Shown here: piece by piece, positions 1 through 8,295 of the stretch
How the letters are laid out: each line of letters starts with the position of its first letter
Position numbering within the stretch: the first letter of the stretch is position 1
Assembly: GCA_964019165.1 (NCBI GenBank)
Contig: OZ025273.1
Location: forward strand, 16,474,714 to 16,538,713
DNA from: Mastigias papua
Taxonomy: Eukaryota; Cnidaria; Scyphozoa; Rhizostomeae; Mastigiidae
Direction: 5' to 3'
DNA: 64,000 nucleotides
The notes under the pieces: model-generated
Databases searched by the model: none
What the model was told of the DNA's origin: nothing
What the model saw: the letters and a program-made list of their open reading frames with translations, nothing else
Made by a program: the position numbers and the translations under genes

Positions 1-388
1 AGAAATAGTGATAAGTTCTGTACTGTGATAACGCTACATTATATATTGTGGAAAGCATGCAATAAGCACCAAAGAAAGCCTGAATGCACTATTTAGTTGA
101 TATGAAAACTATGGTAAATAAAAGTAAAATATTGTGTCCCGGGGCAAAGCCTCGGAAAGATTTTTTGTGACCACACCCTTCAGACTCTCGGAAAATGAAG
201 GAAACGTGTTATTTGTATGTCTATATTATTGGGCAAAGAACTATCTGAATTAACATCTTTCGTAGCAGTGGCCGAATTCGCAACGTCATTTTTTATCTTC
301 AAGAAAAAACTTAAGTAAATAGTATCGCTCACAATATAGTTAGTCTAAACAAAATACAAACAATCGCATAATATCATGGATAAAATGT
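1..388. other. Non-coding flank, nothing recognised
   Basis: AT-rich sequence downstream of the MULE transposase gene. No long reading frame, no RNA gene and no clear terminal inverted repeat is visible. It probably contains the 3' UTR and perhaps the end of the MULE element. Confidence 0.4.
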
Positions 389-1801
389 TCAATTATCAAG
401 AGTCAAATGTGAAACTGCTCTCCAATAATTGCTGATATCTATTTCTCCCTGGCTGTACAGCCTTTTTTGGGTGTTAATGCGGTCTTCCAAAACTCTCCAC
501 TTTCGTTTTCTTCTTGGTGCATCGTCACCATTCCTTATAGCTCTGATGGTCACATTGTTGACAGACTGCTGGTCTTTTAAGACACGAATGAATTTCCAAA
601 TTGATGGATGGCGCACCCCTACAGCTTGATTCCATCGACTATGATACGATTCGACTGAGTTGTTAGTACGAATATCCATAGTTCGGTTAAAAACGTTCCA
701 TGTGCATGGAGGAAAATTTCCATCTAAATAGTTCCTTCTGAAATAATCAAAAAACTCTCGTAGGGCAGGAAAGCGGTTAAATAATCGACGTGTCCTTCGG
801 CTAACAGAGAGTGCGTTGAAATTCAAGCGTACGACAGCAAGTGGTAAAAAGCCAAGAGACATTATCTTCTTAACACATTTTTTTAGTAGACGATTATTTC
901 GATATGCGTTGACCAGGCCAAGTCTTTGCACAGCTCTCCAAAGTGATTGGTTGTAATGGAAATAGCAACCTTTGACAGATATATTGGGAAACTCTGTTTG
1001 AAAGGCAGCGATAGATGCTTGTTCAAAATCAACGACGACAACGGTTGGTGCCCACCTTCTCCCGGTAACATTGCGAATGGTCTCTTTCAAGACCCGTAAA
1101 ATTTCTCTATAGGAACCAATGTCCTTGTTCAGCATTAAACATGTTATTGTGCAGAGAACATGCCCGTTTATTTGCACATGTATTGTGAACATTTCATTAT
1201 ATGGGTGTGGACAAGTTCTAAAAGTACCATCCGCATAGATGATATCCCGACCTTGAAGTAGACGAAGATTTCTGTTGGTACCAAATATCAAAATCCCCCA
1301 ATCGTTGTATTGGTGTATCAAATTGTTTCTTCCCTGCCAGGTCTGACTCCAAACACCATCTATCACAACATCGTCAACATTATGGGGTATTTCAGGAACA
1401 TTTGCATATTTTGCCCGTTTTAACTGGCTTTCAATACAATGGAAAGTTGGAATATCATCGATAGGTATGGGATTTCCATGTCTTTCTTCGTTCGCAATTG
1501 CCGCATCATAGACTCTCTTTATTGGAGCAGATGGATTTGTTTCGACATCTGCTTTTATCTGTGAAGTAATATACTGTCGGTTTATTATTTCGTCCATAGC
1601 TGGATGATCGTGAGGGGTGAAGTTCTGCACGACAATTTCTTCAGGTGGATCGTTGACGTCGAAAAATGCGGTCTGTATAGTAGAGCGACATTCCGAACAA
1701 CGCCAGTATATAACATTTTCTCTAACTTTATTTCTCTGGTATAAGTACCCTTCAAAAACCAAAACTTTCCCTCCTCGTCGACCAGGAATTATCGTGGCCA
1801 T
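389..1801 (-). CDS. FLYWCH zinc-finger / MULE-type transposase
   Basis: An uninterrupted 470-aa frame from the ATG at 1801 (a longer in-frame extension upstream lacks an ATG). The N-terminus is a FLYWCH-type zinc-binding domain (about residues 8-68: aromatic core IYWRC, second Cys in SEC, then HDHP). A MULE-type RNase-H-fold DDE domain follows. The first Asp lies in YADGTF (D191). The second lies in VVDFEQA (D258), followed by the family's GCYFHYNQSLWR block. The catalytic Glu lies in NNSVESYHSRW (E384). Known role of the family: cut-and-paste transposition of Mutator-like elements in the nucleus. No frameshift or stop is present, so the protein could be functional or recently active. I could not find convincing terminal inverted repeats, so the element borders are unknown. 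A domesticated host gene is less likely in this transposon-only context. Confidence 0.9.
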   Translation of the reverse strand: MATIIPGRRGGKVLVFEGYLYQRNKVRENVIYWRCSECRSTIQTAFFDVNDPPEEIVVQNFTPHDHPAMDEIINRQYITSQIKADVETNPSAPIKRVYDAAIANEERHGNPIPIDDIPTFHCIESQLKRAKYANVPEIPHNVDDVVIDGVWSQTWQGRNNLIHQYNDWGILIFGTNRNLRLLQGRDIIYADGTFRTCPHPYNEMFTIHVQINGHVLCTITCLMLNKDIGSYREILRVLKETIRNVTGRRWAPTVVVVDFEQASIAAFQTEFPNISVKGCYFHYNQSLWRAVQRLGLVNAYRNNRLLKKCVKKIMSLGFLPLAVVRLNFNALSVSRRTRRLFNRFPALREFFDYFRRNYLDGNFPPCTWNVFNRTMDIRTNNSVESYHSRWNQAVGVRHPSIWKFIRVLKDQQSVNNVTIRAIRNGDDAPRRKRKWRVLEDRINTQKRLYSQGEIDISNYWRAVSHLTLDN

Positions 1802-2564
1802 AGTGTAGCGCTCTTCCTTTCTGAAACTCGGAGAGAGTATTATAGAAAACACCAGAGCCGTAGCTACAGAAGGTGTGACCCCCCCCCACTCTTAGCAGCG
1901 AGCTTGTCGGAAAATCTACCACGAACTAAGGTGTTGTCGGCAATTTTCAGAAACTGAATATTGTCGCTAGAATTGATTTCTTAATAATATTCACTGACTT
2001 CACGACAAAGCTTGTACAGGAAGTGTGCTCTCTCATCAGGAAATGTAGCCTCAGAGCTTTCGTAACTTCACAGTTTTACTCTTTATTTCGGAAAGGGTTT
2101 TAACACATTATTCACAATAGCAATAAGGATCGGAAATAGACACGTTCCTTTTGATCACATGAAATGGTTTCAAAGTACCACGTTGAGCGCTAGAGCTGGG
2201 AGCTGAAGTTTAGTGCACTCTAAAAAACACTGACCTATGTATACTAACTGAAAAACGACAAAAACCGCTTTTCTTCAGCTCTCTTTATTCAATATTAAAA
2301 ATGAACAGACTAAGAAAAAAATTATCTTTCTCTGAAGGATGTTTTTAATCATTCGAATAGTGTCGCGAATATTGTCAAAACAGAAAAGAGAAAAGAATCA
2401 ACAACTAGTTAGCTCGATTAACTAAGAAAGGAAAAAAACGAAGAAGCTTGAGCCAAAATCATTGTTTCAAATTAATAGATAGTAGCAGAAAAATATTTTC
2501 TAATCCTACTGTAAGACATTTCCTTCATTTCTGGTATTTTTCGGGAAATTAACGTTTATTGTCC
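1802..2564. other. Non-coding AT-rich spacer
   Basis: No credible gene. It includes the region upstream of the MULE gene and a short C homopolymer near 1880. Function not seen. Confidence 0.4.
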
Positions 2565-2644
2565 AACTGTCGGAATATCGAACTGTCGGAATATCGAACT
2601 GTCGGAATATCGAACTGTCGGAATATCGAACTGTCGGAATATCG
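2565..2644. repeat. 16-bp minisatellite, five perfect copies
   Basis: The unit aactgtcggaatatcg occurs five times head to tail (2565-2580, 2581-2596, 2597-2612, 2613-2628, 2629-2644) with no differences. It lies at or near the left edge of the Polinton-derived block. The open frame crossing it on the minus strand is a by-product of the repeat. Confidence 0.95.
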
Positions 2645-2680
2645 ACCTGGCCCCAAGAATTCACCTTGACTGATTTGATA

Positions 2681-3091
2681 ATGCATACGTTAGTCAACAA
2701 GAGTGCCGAATATTGTAATGGCTGTCAAGATGTTATTGGTGCTATATATGATCTAACATATATAACCAAAGAGAAGGATATGTTATATCATCTGAAATAC
2801 CTTTCACATAATGTCACCGATGTCCCACATCGAAATGATTGTTTGGTGGAAAACATGTTAAAATTCATACTACATCATTTCACAATGGTGTGTCAAGACA
2901 TTGCCATATCAACTATTCCCTCGGATGAATGGACAGAAGCTATTTTGCAGTTGAGAGAGTACGCTGTCAATCATAGTATGGATCCAAAAACACTCACTTA
3001 TCCTCAAGAGAAGAAAGTAGAACTGTATTGTAATACTCAAAGATGTTGTATGCAGTTGTTGAACACTATTATAGATATTTATTTTTCATAG
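2681..3091 (+). CDS. Hypothetical 136-aa protein, unrecognised
   Basis: The first ATG of this open frame is at 2681 (the frame opens at 2666). The product is rich in His and Cys, including an early CNGC motif and later QRCC. It has no signal peptide or membrane segment and I cannot assign a family. It sits immediately upstream of the Polinton integrase remnant on the same strand. It may be a Polinton accessory gene or part of a decayed neighbour. Low confidence that it is expressed. Confidence 0.3.
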   Translation: MHTLVNKSAEYCNGCQDVIGAIYDLTYITKEKDMLYHLKYLSHNVTDVPHRNDCLVENMLKFILHHFTMVCQDIAISTIPSDEWTEAILQLREYAVNHSMDPKTLTYPQEKKVELYCNTQRCCMQLLNTIIDIYFS

Positions 3092-3207
3092 AAGAACATT
3101 AACAGAGAGGTTTCTGAGGAACATTGTTATTAACAGCTATTGTTGGAGAAAAATATATTTTTATAGTTTAAAAAAGTTCTTTATAAATGTAATTCTTTAT
3201 AAATGTT

Positions 3208-3932
3208 GAGGAAACCGCAAATGCTTTCCTCAACATTCTAACTGATGGTAAAAGAACACCGTCAAATATACGATATGATCAAGGCACAGAGTTCAAGAAC
3301 AAAGACTTTCAGCACCTGCTAAAGTTAAAAAATAGTAATGCATATGAAGCAATCAATGATACAAAGGCTGCAATTGTAGAGGGATTTAACAGAACATTCA
3401 AAAACAAGATGTATAGATATTTCACTACCTCAAACACATTAAGATACATAGATGTATTGGAAAAGTTGGTCAAGTCATACAACTCAACAAATCATAGATC
3501 TATTAAAATGAAGCCGATACAGGTAAATGAAGAGAATTCCGACATCCTGCGATGAAATATTTTTCCATTATCCAAAGTAAGAATGGATAAAACCCCTCCA
3601 TTGCTGTTTGGTGATTATGTAAGCATCAGTCGCCATAAAAGAACATTTCAAAAAGAGCATGCCCCCACCTGGACTGAGGAAATATTTAAAATAAAAAGAA
3701 TCGTAAAGAAGAGTACACCAATAACATATATAATAGAGGATTTATTAGATGAAGAGATTAGTGGAAAAGTCTATAAAGAGCAGTTACAAAAAGTAGATTT
3801 ACCACTCACGTTTGTTATTGAAAAGATACACAAAAGATGTACGCGTAAAGGAAAGAAGTTTTAGTAAGTTGGAGAGGTAATCCCGCACAAGTCACACAAT
3901 GGATTCCTCAGGAGGATATACAAGAAATACCC
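3208..3932 (+). pseudogene. Polinton integrase, C-terminal part with chromodomain-like tail (5'-truncated, frameshifted)
   Basis: Frame 3208-3555 encodes the end of a retroviral-type (rve) integrase core. The second catalytic Asp is in RYDQGTEF and the Glu is in IVEGFNRTFKNK, followed by the Polinton-typical block around MYRYFT and the YNSTNHRS motif. The N-terminal part with the first Asp and the HHCC zinc finger is missing. A TGA at 3553 and a frame change lead into 3583-3864, which encodes the SH3/chromodomain-like tail (FGDYVSISRHK, WTEEIFKI). After two stop codons the last part of that domain continues near 3864-3932. In intact Polintons this enzyme integrates the linear element DNA. Here it cannot be functional. 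Confidence 0.85.
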
Positions 3933-3963
3933 CATTCCACTTAATACTAACTCCACCTCTTAG

Positions 3964-4242
3964 GATGAAACAACAAGGGATGAAAAGAGGAGGACTAAAG
4001 GTCTTGACATTGAGTGCATTTTTATTGAAACTACAAGACTTGGTAGTATAGACAGAGGGACAAAAGTACTAGATATTGTTAATGGATACTCACATGAGAA
4101 TACTAATCTTACATATATAAAGTTGGAATCAAATGTTATTAATTCTATCTCTGCAAATGTTGTAGATTCCATTACAAAAATATCTATTAATATTACTGGA
4201 AGACTTTATGTTGTTGTTCAGTTTAGACCCAGATTGTTTTAA
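3964..4242 (+). pseudogene. Penton/minor-capsid-like C-terminal domain, fragment A
   Basis: An open 92-codon frame without its own ATG. It contains a LDIECIFIE motif and ends in a hydrophobic strand finishing with QFRPRLF. The block resembles the piece encoded at about 16744-16853 / 21194-21370 in this window (IDIECSIIE and a downstream YLPIELHEF). That resemblance suggests a duplicated jelly-roll C-terminal domain of Polinton minor capsid proteins. It follows directly after the integrase remnant. The family assignment is inference from motif likeness. Confidence 0.45.
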
Positions 4243-4410
4243 TTATTATTGTTTGAGAAGAAACATTGAAAAAGAGCATTTTTGTGCTGTTTCTACGGGT
4301 TTTTATAAATATAAATTCAGAAATAAACCAAACAGTGTTCATGAAATAATTTAAAAACAATTAAAAACAAGTAAAACAGTGTTCATGAAATAAATTAAAA
4401 ACAACCTACA

Positions 4411-4743
4411 TTACAGCCAACCATCACCTTCATCATCTCCATCATAATAGTAGTCCTGCATCCACCATAGTGTGTCATCATCATCTTCACCATCATCTTC
4501 TACATAGTATAATGAGCCATCTTGCTCTTCGGTTTTGAGTGCAATGTCGTCGTCTTCCATCATGTTGCTCCAGTCTTTTTCTAGCTCATCAGCCTCCTCC
4601 TCTTCATTTATTATAATTTTGTCTTTATTTTCCTCTTCATGTATGTTTTTGTTATTAGCATTGTTAGAATAAGACATCTGTTTTGCTCTTCTTAACTCGT
4701 TTCTTCCTTCTCTTGTTTCTTTATGATTTTGATGTAATTTCAT
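4411..4743 (-). CDS. Highly acidic 110-aa protein, unknown function
   Basis: An intact frame from ATG 4743. The N-terminal 25 residues are basic. The rest is dominated by Asp and Glu (residues about 36-110), with aromatic residues near the C-terminus in an acidic setting (DTLWWMQDYYYDGDD). It is transcribed away from the gene starting at 5000, and the two are separated by the TGACGT repeat array at 4778-4892. Acidic plus aromatic composition is compatible with a transcriptional activation segment or a DNA mimic, but no domain is recognised. Probably a Polinton accessory gene. Confidence 0.5.
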   Translation of the reverse strand: MKLHQNHKETREGRNELRRAKQMSYSNNANNKNIHEEENKDKIIINEEEEADELEKDWSNMMEDDDIALKTEEQDGSLYYVEDDGEDDDDTLWWMQDYYYDGDDEGDGWL

Positions 4744-4777
4744 TAGTAAAAAAGTTTTATTTATAACATCGATGAGT

Positions 4778-4892
4778 CATCTCCTGACGTGATCTAGCGT
4801 CATCTCCTGAAGTGATCTAGCATCATCTTCTGACGTGATCTAGCGTCATCTCCTGATGTGATTTAACGTCATCTATTGACGTAAATGTCCAC
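4778..4892. promoter_or_regulatory. 23-bp tandem repeat carrying CRE-like TGACGT sites between divergent ORFs
   Basis: Five copies, the last degenerate, of catctcctgacgtgatctagcgt start at 4778, 4801, 4824, 4847 and 4870. Copies 1, 3 and 5 contain TGACGT, the core of ATF/CREB sites; copies 2 and 4 have TGAAGT and TGATGT. The array lies 35 bp upstream of the minus-strand acidic ORF and about 110 bp upstream of the plus-strand ORF at 5000. TATA-like sequence (tctataagaatatttaaa) lies near 4899-4916. The regulatory role is inferred from position. Confidence 0.5.
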
Positions 4893-4999
4893 GCCATCTA
4901 TAAGAATATTTAAAGAGAGATTTTTGATAATCAGTCATCACATCGCTTTCACCACACTCAAGAAATCATCTTCAAAGTCAAGAAATATTTACAGTCACA

Positions 5000-5182
5000 A
5001 TGGTATCCAATGCTAAAATACCGGCAATTTATAACAGCAGAACCGTATTCAATAAAGCAAAGGCAAAATTCACAAAGGCAATAAGATCGAATATAGAGCG
5101 GACTATATCAGCCCAATTGTGGGAAGTCTACCAGGATAATCCTAGCATGCATGGCAATCCAATGCTGCAAAGTTTAATTTGA
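5000..5182 (+). CDS. Small 60-aa ORF, unknown
   Basis: Starts at ATG 5000, about 85 nt downstream of a TATA-like stretch (4899-4916) and the TGACGT repeats, so it has plausible promoter context. The product is basic in its first 35 residues (several Lys and Arg, predicted helical) and ends in MLQSLI. The following frame (5338-5565) with KEECP repeats may be the 3' part of the same broken gene, because only short shifted frames lie between. No family recognised. Confidence 0.35.
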   Translation: MVSNAKIPAIYNSRTVFNKAKAKFTKAIRSNIERTISAQLWEVYQDNPSMHGNPMLQSLI

Positions 5183-5337
5183 TGATTCAAAAGATGAAAG
5201 ATATGGTGTCTAGCCGAGAAGTTGGCAGCATGCTATAAAAGATTTCCTTCCAAATGTTAAGGAAATGAAACTTCAAGAAGAAGTGGACATTCAAGATGAA
5301 GAAGTGGAAAAGGAAGAATATCCTTCGATGGTGGTAA

Positions 5338-5565
5338 AATGTAGAGCCTGCTGAGATAAAAGAAGAGTGCCCTGTCTTGGTAAAAGAAGAGTGCCCTTTC
5401 ATGGTAAAAGAAGAGTGTCCTCTCATGGTAAAAGAAGAGTACCCTGCCATGTTAATAGAAGAGTGCCCCCCACCTGACTTTGAGAACTTTCTTAATTTTA
5501 ATATTGATGAGGGCGATGTTCCCTCTTATAATGATATAATGGCTTTTCTTAATAGTGTCAATTAG
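5338..5565 (+). CDS. KEECP-repeat acidic ORF fragment
   Basis: An open frame without an ATG at its upstream limit. It encodes five tandem octapeptides of the type VKEECPFM (DNA repeat 5356-5475, period 24 nt). An acidic, hydrophobic tail follows, with FENFLNF and a PSYNDIMAFLN motif near the stop. The amphipathic acidic tail resembles activation-domain composition, but that is only a compositional remark. It probably belongs with the ORF at 5000 as one decayed Polinton accessory gene. Confidence 0.35.
   Translation, partial: NVEPAEIKEECPVLVKEECPFMVKEECPLMVKEEYPAMLIEECPPPDFENFLNFNIDEGDVPSYNDIMAFLNSVN
5356..5475. repeat. 24-bp coding tandem repeat, five copies
   Basis: Copies at 5356, 5380, 5404, 5428 and 5452, consensus gtaaaagaagagtgccctttcatg. 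The period is a multiple of three and differences fall mostly in the last third of the unit. Expansion therefore kept the reading frame. Confidence 0.9.
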
Positions 5566-6242
5566 TGCGATGTATACTTAATAGTTTGTTTTTAATGAGG
5601 TTTATTCACCTTCTTATGATGGCATTTCGTTTTTTCTTTAATATCTTCATATATAGTGTGACCAAGGAATCTGGAAAGACCTTTCTTCTAAGAAATATCG
5701 TTCCTTTTTAAATAATCTTTATCATAAAGGATCTTTTATAGAAAAAATCTTTCTATTAAAACCAAAATTTATCATAAAGGATCCTGTTTGGAAAAATCTT
5801 TCTATTGAAACCAAAAAATTTGAAGCAAATCATTTGCTTGGTTATCCATTTAGTAGGATTCAGGGTATATATCACTTGACTTATACCGAGCAAAGTTTTT
5901 GGCGGGATTGGTGTCAAACCAAATGTTACCTCCATTCAGTATAGATTGGATGTATAAGTCATGTGACCTCCTTTTACGTCAAACCAAATGCTACCCATTT
6001 AGTTTAGATAGGGTGTATAAGATATTCAATTTTGAGGGGCCCGCTTGCATTATATAATTATGTAATTGTACACATTCAAAGATTTTTAAACTTATGTCAC
6101 ATGCGTTTAATATGATTGGATAATTCAGTTTTATAAGAATCTTATTGGATGAATGCTATCATAGAATCGAAATATTCCTTATATTACTTGTTAAACAATT
6201 TCGAGAAAAAATATTACCTGCGAACAACATCAATTAGCAAAC
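5566..6242. repeat. Non-coding stretch with two short direct-repeat pairs
   Basis: No gene seen. One pair starts with tttatcataaaggatc at 5718 and 5768 (50-bp period). Another starts with gtcaaaccaaatg at 5913 and 5978 (65-bp period) and includes a following tgtataag motif. The stretch may hold promoter or terminal sequence of the accessory genes. Confidence 0.6.
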
Positions 6243-7060
6243 ATGCAGCAGCAACAGTCCATAAATGTTAGCAGAGTGCCAATGCATGCACTATATGTTG
6301 ACACAATAGAAGATGGTAGAAGAGTCATAGTTGATTTAATTGAGCTGAGCTCAGCAGATTTTATTTTTATAAATTCAGGGGGTATGTATTTTTTCCTCAT
6401 CTCATGTTCTATATACTTTTGATGTTCATCTTTAAGGTCAGATATAAAATGTTGTAAATACTATATTAAATTAACTTCTTCTACTTTATAGCACCTGCAA
6501 GGCTATTACAAGCCAGAGGTCGCTGCCAAGAGAGAATTCGTGTTATGTACGAAAATGAAAGGAGATGATTTCATGCTCAACAAACTGTAAGTCTTAACTT
6601 TCAACCCCTTATGATAATGTTCATAACATGAGACTGAACCACATCTTTTTGTGTTGATTAAAAAAATATAGCTGTTTTGATATTTAAAAAATGACTTTTC
6701 ATTACTTTAAAATCGATTAAGAAGAAGGTGCGCACTAGAGAGGAGAAGAGAGAGACAAAGAGACCAACTGGCAAATGAGAGAAAGGAAAGGATAGAACTA
6801 GGAAGAAGAAGATCTAATGAGGAGCAGGACTGCCTCATCTGCGTTGAAAATGTTTCGAGGGACTTCCGCTGCCAACAATGTGGGAAGGACGTCCACTTCG
6901 CTTGCACCCTTCAGTGGGTAGCTTTTTCAAGCGAAAGGGGGATTGTTTCTTCCCCCATTTCAGACATATGCTTGCACCTTTTGTCCCTGCATAGGGAGCA
7001 AGAAACAATCCACCTTTCCACATTATTGACAACGAAATTCTTTCTCAATGTTGTGAGAAA
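6243..7060 (+). pseudogene. RING-finger protein gene, probably spliced and damaged
   Basis: The first exon starts at ATG 6243 (MQQQQSINV...) and ends at a GT donor at 6382. Exon 2 (6492-6586) follows a TATAG acceptor in matching phase and ends at GTAAGT. It contains an in-frame TGA at 6566. Further on, an Arg/Glu-rich helix (from about 6714) leads into a RING-like motif: CLIC at 6831-6842, RCQQCGKDVHFAC, then a last Cys pair (CTFCPC, about 6974-6991) that is in another frame. Known role of RING domains: E3 ubiquitin ligases. Large DNA viruses and their relatives often encode them against host factors. The order and strand fit the Polinton accessory block. The splicing model is tentative, and as it stands the gene looks inactive. 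Confidence 0.55.
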
Positions 7061-7324
7061 CATTTTGAGGTTTGTTTATCTTCATTGGGTCTTATGGTGA
7101 TTGTTCAAATGTTTAATAATTCATCAAAAATAGTTCAATTTCTGTAATAGTTCACTTGTAAAATAGTTCAGTTTGTAAATAGTTCAATTTTATAAGATAG
7201 TTAAATAGTTAAATAATTATTCATTCACCACGCACATACACCAACAGTTCTTGTAAGAACTAAACCAATACCAAGGCTTCATTAACAGACTCCACACATG
7301 TTACAAATAAACTGTATTTGTGGT
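7061..7324. other. Non-coding spacer
   Basis: AT-rich, with several close variants of atagttcaattt and atagttaaat around 7120-7210. No gene. Confidence 0.4.
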
Positions 7325-7732
7325 CTATAATATGTGACATGAACCATGATATGCATTTATATACATTTTATTCCATACATCATTACTATCCAGCCATGGT
7401 TTTAATCGTCTCTTATAAAAGTCATTGAATTTATCCAAGACTTCCGTCTTCCCATCAACATTGTAAACCACTGCATAAACAATGTAACCATAGGCAGAAA
7501 TACTTCTTCCTAAAGTGTTGTCATCTCGGAACACCTCTTCCAGTATATTTTCGATAATGCCAGATGCACTGCATTTTGCTAGTTTCTCGTAAACATTACT
7601 TCTCAGAACGTCTTCATTTCTTATCTCGGTAGTGATGGCTTTTGCAATTCTTCTTTCTTTAGCCGACTTTTGTCTCACATTATTGTTGTTCATTAAATCG
7701 ATAACACATGCTATAAGCTTGTATTCATCCAT
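7325..7732 (-). CDS. Bcl-2-like protein (135 aa) in the Polinton accessory block
   Basis: An intact frame from ATG 7732; an in-frame extension upstream has no ATG. Residues about 65-82 (EEVFRDDNTLGRSISAYG) match the BH1 pattern of Bcl-2 family proteins, including the Gly-Arg pair whose Arg contacts BH3 peptides in known members. Residues about 112-124 (PWLDSNDVWNKMY) match the BH2 pattern. Spacing between them and the length fit a compact Bcl-2 fold. There is no C-terminal membrane anchor. Family knowledge: viral Bcl-2 proteins block mitochondrial apoptosis by binding BH3 ligands. A TATA box (7770-7776) lies about 40 nt upstream on the same strand, suggesting its own short transcript. The assignment rests on motif likeness only; an unrelated helical protein is the alternative. 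Confidence 0.55.
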   Translation of the reverse strand: MDEYKLIACVIDLMNNNNVRQKSAKERRIAKAITTEIRNEDVLRSNVYEKLAKCSASGIIENILEEVFRDDNTLGRSISAYGYIVYAVVYNVDGKTEVLDKFNDFYKRRLKPWLDSNDVWNKMYINAYHGSCHIL

Positions 7733-7769
7733 GGCTGGCTTCTGAAACAACTAAACATAGTTGCACTCA

Positions 7770-7776
7770 TTATATA
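7770..7776 (-). promoter_or_regulatory. TATA box for the Bcl-2-like gene
   Basis: The minus strand reads TATATAA about 38 nt before the ATG at 7732, the expected place for a core promoter with a very short leader. Confidence 0.5.
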
Positions 7777-7950
7777 TGCGAGTGGGATTTTTTTCTTACA
7801 CTAACTTTATTCATATGATGGTGCTCGTAATGCGAGTAGAACATGTGAATCTTCCTCTGAGACATTATTAACTAATTTAGTTGAAAGATTTGTTATCAAC
7901 AGCCTGAAATCTGTTGTTGCAGTGACAAGTATTCTCTTCCATCTAAGTAT

Positions 7951-8184
7951 CTACACAGTTGATAACTGTCCTCTATTTGACACATCTTCAAGAAGATGCG
8001 GCTGTCGCAAGACATGATCAACATCAACTAAATTGCATTTTAAGCGCAATACTTTTTGCTTTTCCCCATTAATAACTATGTAATAACTATGTACACAGCA
8101 TTCCCAGTTTGTATTAAATCCTGGTAATAGCCGGGATACATCAATAGATTTATTAAACAATTTCTGTTCAGATAATAGATTCAA
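7951..8184 (-). CDS. Unrecognised ORF fragment, 77 codons
   Basis: An open minus-strand frame without a usable ATG. A possible acceptor (cctttttcag, about 8195) precedes it and a TATA-like element lies at 8215-8223, so it may be an exon. The product has a central NTNWECCVHSYYIVI stretch, loosely like the WEVAL strand at the start of penton-like proteins, and the segment LRLKCNLVDVDHVL. I do not recognise a family. It is oriented opposite to the structural genes and the same way as the Bcl-2-like gene. Confidence 0.3.
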   Translation of the reverse strand: MNLLSEQKLFNKSIDVSRLLPGFNTNWECCVHSYYIVINGEKQKVLRLKCNLVDVDHVLRQPHLLEDVSNRGQLSTV

Positions 8185-8214
8185 CTCATACTGAAAAAGG
8201 CATCTGCTTATTGG

Positions 8215-8223
8215 CTATATATA
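8215..8223 (-). promoter_or_regulatory. TATA-like element
   Basis: The minus strand reads TATATATAG about 30-40 nt upstream of the open frame 7951-8184. Between it and the Bcl-2-like gene the minus strand has two promoter-like starts. Confidence 0.35.
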
Positions 8224-8295
8224 CTTTTTTGTTGACAAAAATGTTTTTGAAAAACTTATTGTAAATAGACGTTACTGTACTATCAAGAATTAATC

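Noticed and set aside
2506..2700. Minus-strand frame with repeated DIPTVRYSDS
   Set aside because: It is the translation of the 16-bp minisatellite plus flanks; no start context and no relatives known to me.
4778..4892. CRISPR-like array
   Set aside because: Repeats are contiguous without unique spacers, copies diverge, and the context is eukaryotic; it is a tandem repeat.
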